5,437 nucleotides of DNA from Pseudomonadales bacterium (lineage in GTDB: Bacteria; Pseudomonadota; Gammaproteobacteria; Steroidobacterales; Steroidobacteraceae): positions 1 to 5,437 of the forward strand of contig JAGRJB010000120.1 in the NCBI GenBank assembly GCA_020442965.1. The letters run 5' to 3'. Of the stretch, positions 4,837 through 5,437 are shown piece by piece (the first letter of the stretch is position 1; every line of letters starts with the position of its first letter). Below the pieces are notes generated by a model. It saw nothing but the letters and a program-made list of their open reading frames with translations, did not search any database and was not told the origin of the DNA. Position numbers and translations under genes: made by a program.

Positions 4837-5437
4837 TATCCAGCCACTCCGACACCAAGCGGAGTTCCGCCGGACTCATATAACCTTCATGGCTACCACC
4901 CACCGCAAAGCGACGAAAAAAGCGGGTGGAGCCGCGTGCGTCCAGGGCGCGCATCGTCGGTGCAACCGGCACACCCACCAAGGTGGGATTGCCAGCCGCG
5001 TCCGGGGGACCGGGGACGACGACGTCCTGCAACCCGCCCATGTTAACTTCCTGCGCGTTATCGGTGAACAGCAACTCGCGATAAGCGCGGAACTGCAGTG
5101 CCACGTCGTCGGACGGGCCGTCTGACAGGTCCAGCTGGCCTGCCGGAACAATCGTGACCCCCGCCGCATCCCGGGTATTGTGACAGTTGGTACAGGTATG
5201 GTCACTCAGGACCGTCACGCCGTCTGCTGCTAGCGACAGTCGGGGTGTCGACCAGAGCGGATGGATGTGTTGTTCGTAGTTAATGACGATGCGGCAAGTG
5301 GCGCTCCAGCGTGTACTGCAGTCAGCCGACGTGGGGCTCGGGGTTGTCAGGTCGGTATAGCGCCATTGAAAAGAAGCATCCGCCGCCCGTCCGCTTGCGA
5401 CCGGATCGGTCCAGATGTCCTCAAATTCGACGTCAAC
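4790..5437 (-). CDS. HzsA-related c-type cytochrome, C-terminal part only
   Basis: The frame is open from the stop at 4790 to the right edge, giving 215 residues with no start in view; the GTG at 5218 is internal, since homologous sequence continues upstream of it. In the visible numbering, INYEQHIHPLW lies at 52-62, the heme c site Cys82-Thr-Asn-Cys85-His86 at 82-86, and the end carries SHEGYMSPAELRLVSEWLD, then IGAQYYNDPF. This arrangement (a histidine-rich H-x-H-P-L-W, one CXXCH, and a terminal A-E-x-R-L-x-S-E-W-L-D-I-G-A-Q-Y-Y helix) is what I know from proteins annotated as HzsA-related, named after the alpha subunit of hydrazine synthase. In that enzyme the C-terminal domain holds a bis-His heme, so His57 or His59 are candidate distal ligands here. 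Nothing indicates hydrazine synthesis. Cys40 and Cys48 could form a disulfide. It is the first visible gene of the unit; the missing N-terminus probably holds a signal peptide and a propeller domain (inference). Confidence 0.82.
   Translation of the reverse strand, partial: VDVEFEDIWTDPVASGRAADASFQWRYTDLTTPSPTSADCSTRWSATCRIVINYEQHIHPLWSTPRLSLAADGVTVLSDHTCTNCHNTRDAAGVTIVPAGQLDLSDGPSDDVALQFRAYRELLFTDNAQEVNMGGLQDVVVPGPPDAAGNPTLVGVPVAPTMRALDARGSTRFFRRFAVGGSHEGYMSPAELRLVSEWLDIGAQYYNDPFQAPEN
4847..4850 (-). promoter_or_regulatory. Shine-Dalgarno that supports the TTG start of the SH3b-barrel gene
   Basis: On the minus strand GGAG (in GGAGTGG) precedes the TTG at 4836 by 10 nt and lies within the end of the cytochrome gene. 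Because no ATG or GTG is available in this frame before the signal peptide, the site helps settle the unusual start. Confidence 0.55.

Noticed and set aside
4790..5437. Hydrazine synthesis (anammox) function
   Set aside because: Only the C-terminal heme domain resembles the hydrazine synthase alpha subunit; no other anammox gene is present and the neighbours belong to a different envelope cluster.

Overview
The window is about 60% GC, by eye, and comes from a Gram-negative bacterium. Every gene product has a Sec or lipoprotein signal, or belongs to a periplasmic or outer-membrane family. The family mix (DUF3570 barrel, DUF4266 mini-lipoprotein, TlpA thioredoxin, ApbE flavin transferase, HzsA-like cytochrome) suggests a proteobacterium, most likely a gammaproteobacterium. 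That placement is inference; no rRNA or other marker gene is present.

Layout. At the left edge is the first 57 codons of a SYLF (Ysc84-type) exported protein on the minus strand. A 96-nt intergenic region separates it from a divergent apbE (269-1306, plus strand). Six minus-strand genes fill the rest, read from right to left. They are the C-terminal part of an HzsA-like c-type cytochrome (4790 to beyond 5437), an SH3b plus beta-barrel protein (4027-4836), a lipoprotein-signal beta-barrel protein (3305-4027), a TlpA-like thioredoxin (2770-3291), a DUF4266 lipoprotein (2539-2766) and a DUF3570 protein (1292-2515). Gaps are 23 nt or less, or the genes overlap, so this looks like one transcription unit whose promoter lies beyond the right edge. 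Its last gene runs tail-to-tail into apbE with a 15-bp coding overlap. There are no tRNAs, rRNAs, CRISPR arrays, insertion sequences or convincing intrinsic terminators, and no gene-free stretch over 300 bases.

How the parts may work together. The set combines a covalent flavin-attachment enzyme, a heme c protein, a thiol-disulfide protein, a tiny Cys-Gly-Cys lipoprotein and three predicted outer-membrane barrels. This is the inventory expected of an extracytosolic redox or metal/flavin-handling system at the cell envelope. From memory, DUF3570, DUF4266, TlpA-like and ApbE genes recur together in many proteobacteria, but I cannot verify that here. The substrate and the physiological role are unknown. 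The most interesting lead is the DUF4266 C-terminus, which holds a Gly-Ala-Thr step followed by a glycine-rich Cys-Gly-Cys-Asn end. It could be a target for ApbE flavinylation or a metal/thiol site.
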